Shown here in pieces: positions 10,971 through 21,304 of a stretch of 64,000 nt of DNA. Location: contig OV884056.1 of the NCBI GenBank assembly GCA_930367215.1, positions 233,793,127 through 233,857,126 of the forward strand, written 5' to 3'. The position numbers were made by a program, and so were the translations under genes. How positions within the stretch are numbered: position 1 is the first letter of the stretch; each line of letters begins with the position of its first letter. The stretch is from Pollenia angustigena. Lineage: Eukaryota > Arthropoda > Insecta > Diptera > Polleniidae. The notes below the pieces were generated by a model. It did not search any database. It saw only the letters and a program-made list of their open reading frames with translations, and was not told the origin of the DNA.

Positions 10971-12104
10971 GTTAAACTTCATACAAAAACATATATTTTT
11001 TTGTATGTAATACAATTTTTTATTTGTTTCAATTCAGTTACTTTTATTAACCATTAATTGTTGGCCAGTTTTTTTTTATAATTATTAAGTATATTAGAAC
11101 GAAACTCTATGTATTCCTCAATCAAAGTGTTTTTACAAGAAAATGAGAAAAAAAATGTAAATTTAAACACCGTGGGCGTCGCACAGAGGAGTATTTGGCC
11201 TGAAAAGCTGGCCAAAAAGGCAAAACTGAATTTTAAGAAATCTTAAGAACTAAGTACGCAGCTAGACAGACAACAATATTTTACATTATATTGTAAATTT
11301 TGAAGACTTTTAGTTGCGATTTGTGGCTCTGAGACCCTGCTAAAGTCAGGAAAGTGAAGAAAATTATATGAGATTTAAATGTTTTTTTTCGGTTTCTGGA
11401 TGTTTATATGATATTTTTTTTGCGGCTAAACGAATAAAGGTTTAACAAAGATTTTTTTTTCGCTGAAAGGTTTGATCAAAAGTTATTTAAAACAGCAAAC
11501 AAAATTTAAAATATGTTGAATATTCATGTTGAAACAATTCGTTCAAAAGCTAAAAAAAAAGGAAAAGAAGAGGTTTTTAAAGGTGAGGTTAGCATGTCTA
11601 CAAATTATGTTTGATACCACAATAAAATTTGGAATCTCTAATTTTAGAAGCCAAAAAAAAAGTGTGCGCAAGTTTGCGCCATTATTTTTGACGATTTTTT
11701 TAAATTTTCACATTTCTTCTATTTTGCTCTTATACCTTTATATCGTCATAAACTTTTATGTATTTTGAATTATTGATTTCAACTGTTATTCACATCACTT
11801 TTAACACTTCACAATATTAATACCTGCCTATATGTATTTATAAATTGCAAAAATTCTTAATTATCCAAAATAGTTTTAAGGGAATGTCCCACACATCCCC
11901 ATAAAAGATATTTTTTATATACCTGCTCTAAAAAACAAAAATAAGTTTACAAAAAATAAATATAGGTACATAAAAAATACATGGGCACCCAGGTATCAGG
12001 CTACCATCCAATTAAGGCATAAAAGCATGCGCTTGAAAATACTTATAAAGGGTTATTGCACCCATTTTTTTATCAAAACCGTTTTGTAACTTCGAGAGTC
12101 ATCA

Positions 12105-13983
12105 TGGAACAAGTTTACACAAGATTACAGCTATTCCAAATAGTGAAAAAATATAATGCTGGAACCATGGACGAGAAATTGGATTTTTTGGTCAGAAAAT
12201 TGAGCGAAATTTCAAAATGTCAAGGGGATGGGGACATATTAGCACTGAAGCAGTGTTTGAAAAATTTGAAAAATTGTTTCAAAAGATATTGGCTTTCGGC
12301 ACAACGAAAAGAAGCACAAACGCTAAATGGCTGGAAGGAACTGTAACAATACCAGTATTTGGCAGTTCGTCTTCAGGGCGACCACGAAAAGAATTTAATG
12401 AAGCTAGTGATAGAACAAAGCGGAGAAAAACTGAAGAAATTCGTCATCAATTAACAACAGAGGAGATCACATTTGCTGCATTCATGAGTCAAAGAGCAGC
12501 GGGGCATAATGATGCGGCTAAATTAATAATGGATATAACGAGATCCCCAAGAAAAGCAAGAATTTGCAAGCGATCATTAACAACTTCTGAAGTCAACCCT
12601 GTGAATAAACTTTCAGCGGAAGGAGCTTTAGCACTCTTTGTAAATGCAGAGCTCACGAAAAAGCAATATGAAATTTTATACAATGCCAATAAAAATGTGT
12701 ATCCATGATACTCGTTACTAAAAAATGCAAAAAAAAATTGTTATCCCAATGAAGATGCCATAACCGTTACTGAAACATTAGCGGAAGTGAAGCTCCAAGC
12801 TCTCCTCGATCATACAGCAACACGTTTATGTATATACCTTGAAGAGGTTTAACAGCAGTTAGACTATGAAGAGCTAAATTTCTTGGAACTTATAACCAAA
12901 TGGGGCTGTGACGGATCGCACCAATCATGTTATAAGCAGAAATTCGAAAACGAAGATGTTAGTGACGCTAATATATTCCAAAGCAGTTGTGTACCAATTA
13001 AACTAATCCCAAAAAACCTATTGAAAAAAATCAAACGATATGGCGAAATCAAACACCATCCTCAACTAGGCTGTGTAGACCAATCCGCATCCGTTTTGTG
13101 CAGGAAACAACTGACATCACGAAGCAAGAAATAGGACACATAAATAATCAAATTGAATTTTTAAAGAAAAGCGAAGTACCGTGGAGTGGAAAAATTGCAC
13201 AAATTAAACACACGATGGTAATGACAATGGTCGACGGAAAAGTATGCAATGCTGCAAGGGACACAAAATCGACAATGAGGTGTTACATTTGCGGTCAAAC
13301 TTCGAAAGATTTTAACACGTTGCAGAAGAATGTTCGTCTGAACTGTGATGCCTTGAGTTTTGGACTATCAACTTTACATGCACGCATACGCTTTTTAGAA
13401 TCGAGATATTCATCCAAAAAAGACTTAAAGACGAGATAGGAATACTTGTAGATGTTCCAAAACCAGGATACGGTGGCACTAATGATGGCAACACATCAAG
13501 AAGATTTTTTTCGGACCCAGCAACTGCATCGAAAATCACTGGAATAAATGAAGAATTAATCAACCGCCTGAAAATAATATTCGAAGCAATAACTAGCGGA
13601 CACCGAATTAATATTGAGAAATTTGAGGAATATGCACATAAAACTGCCGAAATATATGTGCAACTTTACAACTGGCACCCCATGAGTCCTACGATGCACA
13701 AGATTCTTATTCATGGCGGTAGTGTTATAAAGCAAGCAATCTTGCCAATTGGACAATTGTCAGAAGAAGATGTCGAGGCCAGAAAAAAGCACTTACGATT
13801 ATATCGCACGAATTATTCGAGGAAATTCAGCAGAAGCGATACAAATCGAGATGTCTTGAATAGGCTGAAGCTGCAGTACGCAAAGAGAACGAAATAATAA
13901 AAAAGCTTTTTCATCAGAAACCATCACACTTCTTCTTCCTGACACCGATGATGCAGCTAATGAGGATACACATACGACATAAT
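12105..13983 (+). pseudogene. Transib transposase (RAG1-core relative), degenerate
   Basis: Read across frames, the protein has the Transib/RAG1 core order. First catalytic Asp: KWGCDGSHQS (GAC 12910-12912), equivalent to RAG1 D600. Second: MVDGKVCNA (GAC 13233-13235), aligned to D708. It is followed by the zinc pair CYIC (13281, 13290), like C727/C730. Then MHKILIH has two His (13697, 13712) with H-x4-H spacing like H937/H942, and GQLSEED has Glu 13763-13765, like E962. The N-terminal part has SGRPRKEF and RTKRRKTEE. Damage: frameshift near 12217, TGA 12706-12708, TAA near 12850, frameshift near 13072, a frame change with probable loss of about 20-50 residues near 13400, and a frameshift near 13900. 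The likely start is ATG 12105. The RAG1 alignment is from memory of the family. Confidence 0.9.
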
Positions 13984-14089
13984 AATTAGTAAGGAATTTT
14001 TATTAGTTTAACTTTTCGTTTATAAAGTATTAAATAATATAAAATAAATATAATAAAGCCTTTTTTCATAAAAAAATACTGTTTTATAA

Positions 14090-14735
14090 GAGCCTTACAA
14101 TTTTCAAATTTTTTTTTTTTTTTTAATTAGACTGTAAATCATATATATATAAAATTTTTTTGTTTTTTTTTGAATTTTTTAAAATTTTTTTTTTAAATTT
14201 ACAACTTGGCAAAAAAAAAAAAAAAAAAAAGTTTTAAATATAAAAAAAATATGTTAAAAAATTTTTTAAAAAAACCAAAAAATTTTTTTTAAAAAGATTG
14301 ATTAAATAGCTATCTAAGCTGCTTGAGTCGATTTCAAAATTAGTTCACTTGACATTAAATCCCTCTTTTATATATATAAAACGTATATAAAATGTTTGGA
14401 ATTTTGTTGTTATTTTCTTATATTAATTTTAGCAAAAAACTTTCTTCGAGGCTAATGTTGTTGACTAGAAGAGCTAAAATATTGCCATATACCATGTTCT
14501 TGTAAAATGTTGTTTTTAAGAGATAGTCATATGCAAACAAATTACATTTGAATAAATGGCTTGATGGCAAACTTTGAGGGGCCGACGCCCCCCCTAAAAC
14601 ACAACTTATCGCTACGAAATTTTTTTGTATTTTTTTTTACATAAAACTGAACCGATTTGGGGGGGGAGAATATAAGAAATCAAAAAAAAAAAGTTCTCCA
14701 TACAACTGACGGCCACGCTAATGTACATACAGTCT
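14090..14735. repeat. Dispersed repeat, copy 1 (inside Transib)
   Basis: It shares long, nearly identical stretches with 54640-55935: AAAAAGATTGAT(T/C)AAATAG, GGCTAATGTTGTTGACTAGA, a G-rich phrase GCAAACTTTGAGGGGC with GCCCCCCCTAAAAC, and an end at CCATACAACT(G/A)ACGGCC. Poly-A and poly-T runs lie upstream. This copy lacks the middle part present in copy 2. No coding sequence; class unknown. Confidence 0.75.
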
Positions 14736-15365
14736 GTCAAGAATGAGTTTAAACCTTTAAAATCAACATTTTTTAATTGAGCTTTGCGATTTATACCAAC
14801 TTTTATTCCTTAGGAATGTGGCTTTTAGAAAAATCTTAAAAATTTTAACTTTTTGGCTCTTAAATTTTTTTATTGCATTTTGAAAAACAAAAAATTTTAC
14901 GCATTTTGCATGTAAATTTTTTTTTCGCCATTAAATTTTTAATAACTCCAAAAAAGTAATACATATAAAATAAATGTGTATGGTTAGTTTAAGCAGGTGC
15001 ATCTTCTGATGCTCCTGCTTTTAAAATTGGAGAACACGTTTTCAAGTTATGGCAAAATATTTAAGGCAACCCAACGATTTAGGGGGTGAAGTATGCCACG
15101 CCTTTAAAAGAAAATCCTTACGTTCTAGAGAAAAACGGAAAACAGATTTGAATTAAGGGCATCAGAATCCATATAGTCCACATACTTTTATTTCTAGGGT
15201 AGAGAAAATTTTTTTTGTTGCGCAGTGTAATTTTTTCAAAATCTGCCACTAGACTTTTTATATCATACTACACCTAAAACTATCAAAAAACTAAAACTTT
15301 TAATTCAAAAAACACGTTTAATAATTTTGGCCAGCTTTTCAGGCCAAATACTCCTCTGTGCGTCG

Positions 15366-15963
15366 TCGCAATTGGCCAAATGAAAATTTTGTGAATATTG
15401 TATCCACCCAGGCCTATTATATATGAACTGCAGTAAACAAAATCAAAAAAATAGCATTTGTTCTTTTTATTGCGTTTTCTTTTCTTAAAAATAATAATGC
15501 AATCTAATTGTGTAATATATTTTTCAGGTTACACGCATTTTTAATTTTTTAATAAAAGTAAAACAAACGGAATCAAAAACGTTTTTACATCGATTACAAT
15601 ATAACAAAAAATCACAATACAACACAAATTGTACGCAAATACAAGAAAAAACTTAATAAGAAAATTACTTGCTTGCATAATTTATCTTATCTCACACTCA
15701 GTTATAACTGGGGGTAAGTAATATAACAAATTGGCCATTTATTTTTGCAACACATTTATAAAGGAAAACGACATCTTCTCACAAATTTTGCAAATATTTA
15801 TACAATAGAACAAAAACCCGCACGAATGGTAGCCTACATGGAAAATTATTGTCAGAAAAGAAAACACCATTAGAACTTATTTTGAATTTTAATAATTTTG
15901 AAATACCTTGTCATTATTGCAGGATGTTATGCATAACGTTTTTGTATATGAAGTTCGAGTATT
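15366..15963. other. No gene recognised
   Basis: AT-rich sequence between Transib and the long-TIR element. No family motif seen. Confidence 0.45.
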
Positions 15964-15971
15964 ATGTATAA

Positions 15972-17324
15972 TAGACTGGTCGCATCTTGTATGGGATTTT
16001 TTTTTTTTTTTTAATTTAAATGTTTGCGCTGCTTTAAATATGAGGTTTGGTGTAAGAAATCAAGTCCTAATTTTTCAGCTCAATCCGACGGTGCCTAGTC
16101 GTGCCAAGTGGGGCCCAAAGTTCCAAAGTTCAGATACTAGATGAAAAGCCGGTCTTAAAGACCGAAAATCGAAAATCTGGCTTCGTTACGATCTTCCGCA
16201 GAGAAAATACTTTAAGTATGCCAAATTTCAGCTTCCTATGTCATCAGATGGCTTCAGAAAGTTGCGGAAAGAATAGGACATACATGCAAACATCCTGACA
16301 TACTAAGAAATTATATATTGTATAGATACATAGATTAAAGTATTTGCAGTTTAATATTTTAGTATGATACGAACGAAAGATTTTTAACTAATTTTAACTA
16401 ATTCGGGGTCGCTGAATCCAGTGGTGCTAGCCGTTTTTTTAGGTTAGCTTTAGTTTTCGAGATATACCGTTATTTCAAAAATTAAGGATGTTGCACAACA
16501 TATGTTCGCGTAACTCAAAAACGCTTTAGTTTATTGAAAAACAAAAAAAAAACCGAAATTCCGCAATAAAATTTACTTTAAGAAAGTTAAAACTTTTTTC
16601 TTCATATTGGCTTTGGTTTTCGAGATATACCGTTATTTCGAAAATTAAGGAGGTTGCACAACATATGTTCGCGTAACTCAAAAACGCTTTAGCTTATTGA
16701 AAAACTAAAAAAAACCGAAATTCCGCAATAAAATTTACTTTAAGAAAGGTAAAACGTTTTTCTTATGTGCGCAGTCGTTTTAGAAACATAATTTTTTTTT
16801 CTGAAAAAAAAAAAATTTTTTTATTAAAATTTCGGAATTTTTGTTTTTAAAAATTCATAAAAAATTGAAAAATGGAGCTATGCTTCTAATTTTATAGAGT
16901 CATATAAAAAACAATATTGCAAACAAAACAAGCTATAAATGATTTAAATCTGTTCACAACTTTTGATTTTATGTATTCACAAAAGACGAAAAATTTTAAT
17001 TAATTTAAGAATTTTATTAAACCGCCATATTTGTATAATTGAAATTCTTATATTTGGCCCGTGTAGTGCCTAGGATGCCTCAAGAAGGGTCAAATGTATG
17101 ACTGGAGTCATAAAAGTTTCGGTCTTTAAGACCGGATATTCATCTAGTATCTGATTGAATAGATGTTTTTTTTTATCATATGGGGAACTTTGGGCCCCAC
17201 TTGGCACGACTAGGCACCGTCGGATTGAGCTGAAAAATTAGGACTTGATTTCTTACACCAAACCTCATATTTTAAGCAGCGCAAACATGTAAATTTCAAA
17301 AAAAGAAAAATTGCGACCAGTCTA
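15972..17324. mobile_element. Long-TIR element with 8-bp target duplication
   Basis: Inverted arms of about 200 bp start TAGACTGGTCGCA and share GCGCTGCTTTAAATATGAGG, GACGGTGCCTAGTCG, GTGGGGCCCAAAGTT and a CGGTCTT AAGACCG hairpin. A perfect 8-bp repeat ATGTATAA flanks it (15964-15971, 17325-17332). The 8-bp duplication fits hAT, while long arms fit MULE-like elements; I cannot decide. No transposase is readable. Confidence 0.8.
16440..16785. repeat. Two-copy tandem duplication (about 170 bp each)
   Basis: Inside the long-TIR element, two head-to-tail copies share TTTTCGAGATATACCGTTAT, TTGCACAACATATGTTCGCG, and CCGAAATTCCGCAATAAAAT. They differ at scattered bases and A-run lengths. Confidence 0.85.
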
Positions 17325-17644
17325 ATGTATAATTTGCAATTTCTTCAAGCATTTTTACGCATTACAGCAATCCCTAATTGAAATAGAGAAATGTTGTGTA
17401 TATTTTGTTTAAAAAAAAGTTCAAAAGCAGTACAAAGTGTAAAAAACAGTACATATGCATACTGTTTTGGGTGTTGTGCATAAAACCGTACAATTGTAAT
17501 ACAACAGTACATGTTTTGGTAGAAACAGGACGTCTGGCACCCCTAAGTTCAGGCTACCTATGAACTGTATTATATCTGCGAACAATCGTTGGTAACACAA
17601 TGACTTAATTTTTTGTTGAGTACCCGGCCATGAAGGCCATGTGT

Positions 17645-18072
17645 TTAGATGGAAGACGGGTTCAATTTGGTAAATACCCGTTTAATTGGGAAAATTGGGT
17701 AAGAGCTGGTAAATACCTTGGTATTTACACAAAGGATGGGAATAAGCATTTTGTACGAAATTTGATACAAATTTATTAATTACTCTGGTCTCCTGCAGAA
17801 TAAGGAAAAATAATAGCTTAATCAATATTAGCTTCACTAATAAATCAATATGCTCCGGCTTATTGTAGATTTATTGAAATCAAACCAGCTTTTAAATATT
17901 TAACGACGTTTTAAAAAAACGAAAAGTAATTTAAAATTTAATTAAATTTATTGACATTTATTGATTGCCATACCCATTCGTCTTTTATACAAACTCTAAT
18001 AAATTAAGAAAAACCAATATTCCCGGTATTTACCCAGACATCAGGTAAATACCCGGTTGAGTCCCATCTTTA
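17645..18072. mobile_element. Possible MITE with GGTAAATACC motifs
   Basis: Inverted ends TTTAGATGG... and ...CCCATCTTTAG, with repeated GGTAAATAC/GTATTTACC motifs just inside both ends. It appears to interrupt the LINE relic. The exact ends and duplication are unclear. Confidence 0.4.
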
Positions 18073-18084
18073 GAAATGGGCACT

Positions 18085-18275
18085 GTAGTCTCAGATACCA
18101 CAAGTTTATATTGGGTAATGTTTATACCAGGCTGTACTGATTTCGTAAGGGGGGGTAACGAAACGTCAGAACACCTTCTCTGCTGCTGTCTAGTCTTGGG
18201 GACTATTTGGCCGAACTTTATTATCTATTATCAAGTAGGTTAATTGGCTTAAAACGTAGCCTGGACCTGACATAG
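18085..18275 (+). pseudogene. LINE C-terminal (RNase H/Cys-His tail) relic
   Basis: The reading TDFVRGGNETSEHLLCCC and LVLG followed by a LIGLKRSLDLT-type tail matches the C-terminal end of LOA/Jockey-group polyproteins (C..C..ETSEHLLC.CPAL, then a leucine-rich tail ending LLRFI). It is short, with stops, and carries no upstream domains apart from the doubtful sequence around 17600. Confidence 0.5.
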
Positions 18276-18279
18276 TGAG

Positions 18280-19114
18280 ATATTCAGGCTGCACAAAAGG
18301 CCCTCTTAGTTACGGGGTGTAACTTATCTAATGCCCACTCCATCTATGATGGTGTAGGTATAATAAAAATCTGCATATTCTTTTGTATTTTCTAAAATGC
18401 TTAGCATATAAAAAGATACATGTTCGCAGACTGACACCCTTAGCCAGTATATATCTACTAAAACATTTTAAAACTACTTACAAATACTTATATTAACAAG
18501 TAGTGTTGCAATCTATGTTAGCAGCTGTATCAATTTAAATTCTTGGTACACAACAAATTGAACAGTGCTGTTGTATCTACTTTTCTATTCTCATTTCATC
18601 TTGAAATATTTTCCAGATTCGGCACAAACAATTTTTTAACTTTCCATATCCATCTAAACATCATTTTATTACATACATACAGACATATTTAACTCAGTTC
18701 TTTTTGTTTTGGAATTTGCAGAATTGTGCAAAAAAAAAATTGTAGAAATAGAAAAAGTTATAAAACTTTATTTTTCTTTCTTTCATACTTCAATTTCATC
18801 TGCTATTTAGGAGTTCTTGTAAAACGCATTTTCTTTTTTTTACTGGTTTTAAAGTTTCAGTTTGATGACGGCTTGTTCGAGTTTTATGCAATTTTAAGTT
18901 TTCATGACTTTCACTCCGTTTAAATGTAAAATTTGAGTGTAACGTACTGTTGAATGTAGAGTAAAGCATAGCAAAAGGTAGCATATGCAGACTTTACAAA
19001 AATATTTTTGAACTTTCTTTCCTTTTATTAATATTGCTAAGTATGGATTTTTTTTTAATAAATTATTAATAATATTAACCATTTTTTCGAATGTGTTTAA
19101 TGAATCAAATTTTA
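18280..19114. other. No gene recognised
   Basis: AT-rich sequence with T and C runs. Short open frames here lack family motifs. Confidence 0.45.
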
Positions 19115-19262
19115 ATTTATAAAGCTTTCTTGCAAGATTCCTATTCCTTCAATATATCACATACTTTTTACTTAAGCCAACCTTTGATTAACATTGAAGC
19201 TATATTCATACGAATAATTCTATACACTATAAGAATATCTTGTTTCTTGTAATTATAATTAT
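19115..19262. repeat. Half copy of a palindromic MITE
   Basis: It matches one arm of the palindrome at 27130-27397: ATAAAGCTTTCTTGCAAGAT, AAGCCAACCTTTGATTAACA, and TATACACTATAAGAATATCT. Only one arm and part of the centre remain, ending where the foldback-like composite begins. Confidence 0.7.
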
Positions 19263-19478
19263 TATAACATTGGCGCATATTCATAAATGATTACCAAATG
19301 TTAACTTTTTTAAGTACCTATTTAAGCTATTCACAGATGATTACTATCAGCATAAAAAGTTAACACTTAATTATAGGTAAAGCTGTAACTAAATGCCAAC
19401 TAACTTAAACATTCAAAGAACAGCTGATTGATATCATTTTAAAATTTATTTTAAAAGTACAACATTTTTGAGGTGGCA

Positions 19479-19650
19479 TGTCATAACGTCCAGTGTCATA
19501 GTGTCCATGGACATTATGACACTCCAAAAAGTGTCATAGTGTCCATGGACTTTATGACACTTTCAAAAGTATCATAACGTCCATGGACACTATGACACTT
19601 TGCAAATGGACATTATCACACTTTCAAAAGTGTCATTAGGTCCATAATTA
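19479..19650. repeat. TGTCATA/TCCATGGACA minisatellite, left
   Basis: About four imperfect units, each palindromic around TCCATGGA: AAGTGTCATAGTGTCCATGG then ACATTATGACACTTT. Related units recur at 25849-25966. Confidence 0.85.
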
Positions 19651-19862
19651 CTAAAGAAGTTAAATACAAAAAAATGATCTGCATACACGCAGAGAAAAAC
19701 ATGTTTCATAATGGTCCCAACCAACAAAACTATTTTTAAAGAACCTAATTTAACCATAATATGGTTGTCGGTGACAATGATTTGGTTAAATGAAACATAA
19801 TATGGTAAACAATTTTTTAAAAATGGTTTTGCTGCTTTTTCACTGTATATATATTGTATATA

Positions 19863-20151
19863 TGTAAAGAAAATTTCAACACAAATGTATTTGTACTATA
19901 ATTTTCTTAACGTGTATTCAATGTCTTATCGTCTTATGGCTCCTGGTGGCAAGCCTTCAACTCATATGATTTTGACATAAGAATCTTAGTAATAAGCAAT
20001 AATTAAAAAAACACATGAATTGTATTTTTGTACCCTAAAAACAAATAGGTATAAGAAAAGAAAAGAGTGAAATAAAGGCTTTAAATGTTGTTTCTCAACA
20101 TTCCAGAAACGCAATTACGTCTTTATTTAAATAAATAATTCTCATATTACA
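19863..20151 (+). repeat. 5' LTR
   Basis: 289 bp, TGTAAAG...TTACA. It contains the promoter/terminator region, with AATAAA motifs near its 3' end. By eye it has no differences from the 3' LTR. Confidence 0.95.
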
Positions 20152-20188
20152 AAACAACATTTTTGCGAATATTTGATTTTACAATAAC

Positions 20189-21302
20189 ATGGAAAAACTA
20201 AAGTTTGAGTTTATTGTAAAGGCGTTGCAAAGTGACAATAAAACAAATGTTATAACCATAACCTCAATTGAAAACGACAAAAATGAGATTTTTATTATGC
20301 CAAATGAATTCCAAAATATTGCGCTCCATGAAAAGTTGAAAAATCACAGCTACATTTCAAAAAGTTAAGACAACATTAACAAAAAGAGGCAATACGAGAA
20401 AGGTTTGGATTTCTTTAGATGCAGATACATTGAAGGAATACAAAGATGATGATGGAAACATGCATTTTAAGAATTACTTATTAGAAGAACAACAAAATAT
20501 TAGCGAGAAAACGGTAAATGGTATTTCAACAGATGCTTTGCAGCAAATTTTAGAAAAATTTACTACAAAAAATCAAGATAAACCCGAAATACACAGTCTA
20601 AAACACATATCAGAAAAACTTCTCATAGAAAAATTTTCCGGAAAAAATGCAAATGTTTTACAATGGATAGATATTTTTGAAAGTGAATGCTTAAGACTGG
20701 AAGTAAATACAGACATACATAAAATTGAAATATTAAGATTGTTTCTTGAAGGATCTTGCATTGATTGGTACAATTCAATGCTTATCAAATATACGATAAA
20801 TTCTGAATGGAGCCAATGGAAAAAAGTTTTTTGCGATAATTTTGCAGACAAAGGATGGACTCCAGTGAGATATGCTATTGAATATAAATACATAAACGGT
20901 TGTTTACTAGATTATGCCCTTAAAAAAGAAAGAATGTTATTGGAGGTAAATAAATCACTAGGAAAACAAATTCTAATAGATTTAATTGCAGTTGGCCTTC
21001 CTAACTACGTATGTGATAAAATAGATAGAAAACATTTAAAAGATACTGAAGATTTATTCAATGAATTAAGAGGTTTAGAACATTTAGTAAAGAAAACATT
21101 TGAAAAGAAAGAAAAGGTATCTCAGGAGAGAAAATCAAAAATTGTTGAAATAAAGAAGCCATGCAAAATATGTAAAGAAGAGAAAAGAGGCGAACGTTAC
21201 CATCCTGAATCGAATTGTTGGTTTCGACAAAAAAATTCTGTAAAAACTGTCAATAATTCAGAATTAGAAATAGAATTAAACGAAGAAGATACAAAAAACT
21301 GA
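20189..21302 (+). CDS. gag: Gypsy gag (one apparent frame break near the start)
   Basis: This is the structural protein that packages element RNA. ATG 20189 opens a frame (MEKLKFEFIVKAL...) that runs to about 20350 and meets a stop at 20366. The next frame is open from about 20339 to the TGA at 21300-21302 and starts in homologous-looking sequence (TFQKVKTTLTKRG). A one-base indel near 20345-20352 would join them. The long frame has a capsid-like region (residues with WIDIFESEC, WYNSM, WSQWKKVF) and a Cys/His motif CKICKEE...YHPESNC of spacing C-x2-C-x9-H-x4-C, a variant knuckle. Gag and pol overlap by 46 nt. The break may be mutation or assembly error. Confidence 0.85.
21293..21299 (+). promoter_or_regulatory. 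A AAA AAC slippery heptamer at gag-pol junction
   Basis: In gag frame the codons are ACA AAA AAC TGA, so the heptamer A AAA AAC sits one codon before the gag stop. A -1 slip enters the pol frame (open from 21257). This is the classic X XXY YYZ retroviral frameshift signal. Pol has no ATG of its own near its start (GTG at 21305), supporting fusion by frameshift. Confidence 0.75.
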
Positions 21303-21304
21303 TT

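Larger units (their letters stand above)
11182..15360 (+). mobile_element. Transib DNA transposon, complete ends
   Basis: It has 36-bp TIRs, apparently identical at both ends, starting CACAGAGGAGTATTTGGCC and continuing to GGCCAAAA. A perfect 5-bp target duplication CGTCG flanks it (11177-11181 and 15361-15365). Transib elements are known for GC-rich 5-bp duplications and ends resembling the RAG heptamer CACAGTG; here the end is CACAGAG. The interior holds a RAG1-like transposase pseudogene. A separate dispersed repeat (about 14090-14735) sits in its 3' part. Size 4179 bp. Confidence 0.92.
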
